Of a stretch of DNA of 8,023 nucleotides, positions 7,270 to 8,023 are shown in pieces; the first letter of the stretch is position 1, and each line of letters begins with the position of its first letter. The stretch covers positions 1 to 8,023 of the forward strand of contig JABHHG010000113.1 of the NCBI GenBank assembly GCA_018671635.1. The letters are read 5' to 3'. This stretch comes from Fidelibacterota bacterium (GTDB lineage Bacteria; Fidelibacterota; Marinisomatia; SCGC-AAA003-L08; D37C17). The notes beneath the pieces were generated by a model, which saw only the letters and a list, made by a program, of their open reading frames with translations, made no database searches and was not told where the DNA came from. Position numbers and translations under genes: made by a program.

Positions 7270-8000
7270 CTACTTTTTCTCAATTAGAAAAAATACTGTC
7301 TACGAAACGATGTGGAGCATTTGCTTTGATTGATCCGGACATTAAAAATGATGGAAATTTAGCTGACACTGTTAAAAAGATTAATCAAAGTGGATTTGAT
7401 GCAATATTGGTGGGCGGAAGTCTAATTCTCGATAATAATTTTGATAATCGCATTGATTTCATAAAGAAGAATACTCAACTTCCTGTTATCATTTTCCCGG
7501 GTTCATCAAAACAATTATCCGGTAAAGCTGATGCTATATTATTCTTATCACTTCTCAGCGGAAGAAACCCACAATATCTTATTGGAGAGCATGTTGAGTC
7601 TGCACCGGTGATACATAGTTTAGGTCTTGAGCCAATCCCAACGGGCTATATCTTATTGGATGGTGGAAGCCGTACCTCAGTTGAAATAATAAGTAACACC
7701 ATACCTCTACCAATGGACAAAGTGGATATCATTTTAGCGCATGCATTAGCAGGACAATATCTTGGAAATAAATTTATCTTTTTGGAATGTGGAAGTGGGG
7801 CTTTAAACCATGTCTCTACTACAATTATTGAAACACTTTCAAAGCGTCTTGATATTCCAATTATTGTTGGCGGTGGAATTACGAATGCAACATCTTCTAA
7901 GTCAATTGCCAATGCTGGTGCTAGATTTATTGTAGTAGGAACCCATATTGAAAATGGAGCATCAATTGAAGAATTAAGAGAAATAACATCTTCTATTTAA
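7266..8000 (+). CDS. geranylgeranylglyceryl/prenylglyceryl phosphate synthase (GGGPS/PcrB family)
   Basis: 244 residues, a TIM-barrel prenyltransferase. The family forms an ether bond between sn-glycerol 1-phosphate and a long polyprenyl diphosphate, the first committed step of archaeal-type ether lipids. Visible motifs are ALIDPD (20-25; Asp23 and Asp25 as likely metal/substrate ligands), ILVGGS (47-52), IIFPGS (75-80), SGRNPQYLIGEHV (98-110), PTGYILLDGGSRTSV (125-139), FLECGSGA (172-179), the phosphate-binding loop IIVGGGI (199-205) and FIVVGTHIENG (221-231). The long PTGYILLDGG insertion and overall length resemble group-II enzymes of Bacteroidota and archaea more than the shorter Bacillus PcrB. 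The usual DPDK sequence is DPDIK here. Chain length (C20 or longer) cannot be read safely from sequence. The ATG overlaps the gcvPA stop (ATGA), with no clear ribosome binding site of its own, so it belongs to the operon. No DGGGPS or glycerol-1-phosphate dehydrogenase is in the window. Confidence 0.9.
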   Translation: MTTFSQLEKILSTKRCGAFALIDPDIKNDGNLADTVKKINQSGFDAILVGGSLILDNNFDNRIDFIKKNTQLPVIIFPGSSKQLSGKADAILFLSLLSGRNPQYLIGEHVESAPVIHSLGLEPIPTGYILLDGGSRTSVEIISNTIPLPMDKVDIILAHALAGQYLGNKFIFLECGSGALNHVSTTIIETLSKRLDIPIIVGGGITNATSSKSIANAGARFIVVGTHIENGASIEELREITSSI

Positions 8001-8007
8001 CTGCCAA

Positions 8008-8023
8008 ATGAAACAGTTTACAA
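8008..8023 (+). CDS. possible start of a further operon gene, cut by window end
   Basis: An ATG 8 bases after the GGGPS stop opens a frame (Met-Lys-Gln-Phe-Thr) that runs off the window. The close spacing fits another gene of the operon. There is no convincing ribosome binding site, and five codons cannot identify a product. A gcvPB gene would make sense from context, but nothing in the visible bases shows it. Confidence 0.25.

Noticed and set aside
7008..7283. Antisense open frame of 91 codons across the 3' end of gcvPA
   Set aside because: It lies entirely over strongly recognised coding sequence, has no family resemblance and no ribosome binding site. Other antisense or out-of-frame openings (658-867, 2797-2982, 3423-3614, 4432-4626, 6212-6436, 7646-7912) fail for the same reasons.
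7999..8018. Inverted repeat AACTG/CAGTT after the last complete gene, a possible terminator
   Set aside because: Five weak pairs with a 10-base loop and no following T-run. A new ATG lies inside it, so the operon more likely continues.

Overview
This is an AT-rich bacterial window with tightly packed genes. It carries the 3' end of one gene set, one lone minus-strand gene, and a six-gene plus-strand operon of housekeeping metabolism. The organism is inferred from content only. A bacterial group-II type geranylgeranylglyceryl phosphate synthase, a split glycine decarboxylase (gcvPA type), a DUF58/BatD-like pair and low GC together point to the FCB superphylum. A marine lineage such as Marinimicrobia (SAR406) fits best, with Bacteroidota, Ignavibacteria or Cloacimonadota as alternatives. 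A marker-gene phylogeny would settle this. There are no mobile elements, CRISPR arrays, RNA genes or signs of recent transfer.

Layout. Bases 1-1450 (+) hold the 3' part of a DUF58 (vWA-fold) gene and a compact BatD-like membrane protein. The two overlap by 7 bases at a TTG start. They look like the tail of a MoxR-DUF58-Bat type cell-envelope or chaperone cluster whose earlier members lie upstream. Bases 1437-3053 (-) hold a PHP-domain metallohydrolase of the CehA/McbA type, convergent with the BatD-like gene and overlapping its 3' end by 14 bases. Bases 3054-3135 are the only real intergenic space (82 bases). It is divergent and contains an extended -10 promoter candidate and a good ribosome binding site for the next operon.

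Bases 3136-8000 (+) form one operon: efp (elongation factor P), accB (biotin carboxyl carrier protein), accC (biotin carboxylase), gcvH (lipoyl H-protein), gcvPA (glycine decarboxylase subunit 1) and a geranylgeranylglyceryl/prenylglyceryl phosphate synthase. After a 12-base efp-accB gap, each junction overlaps by 1 or 4 bases, so translation is probably coupled. The operon joins synthesis of Pro-rich proteins, the malonyl-CoA step of fatty acid synthesis, glycine-derived one-carbon supply and a first step of archaeal-type ether lipid synthesis. The partner subunits needed (AccA/AccD, GcvPB, GcvT, lipoamide dehydrogenase) are not in the window.

I did not find a clearly new system. The points most worth a second look are the PGKGP loop of EF-P, the ether-lipid enzyme co-transcribed with acetyl-CoA carboxylase genes, and the compact BatD-like protein.
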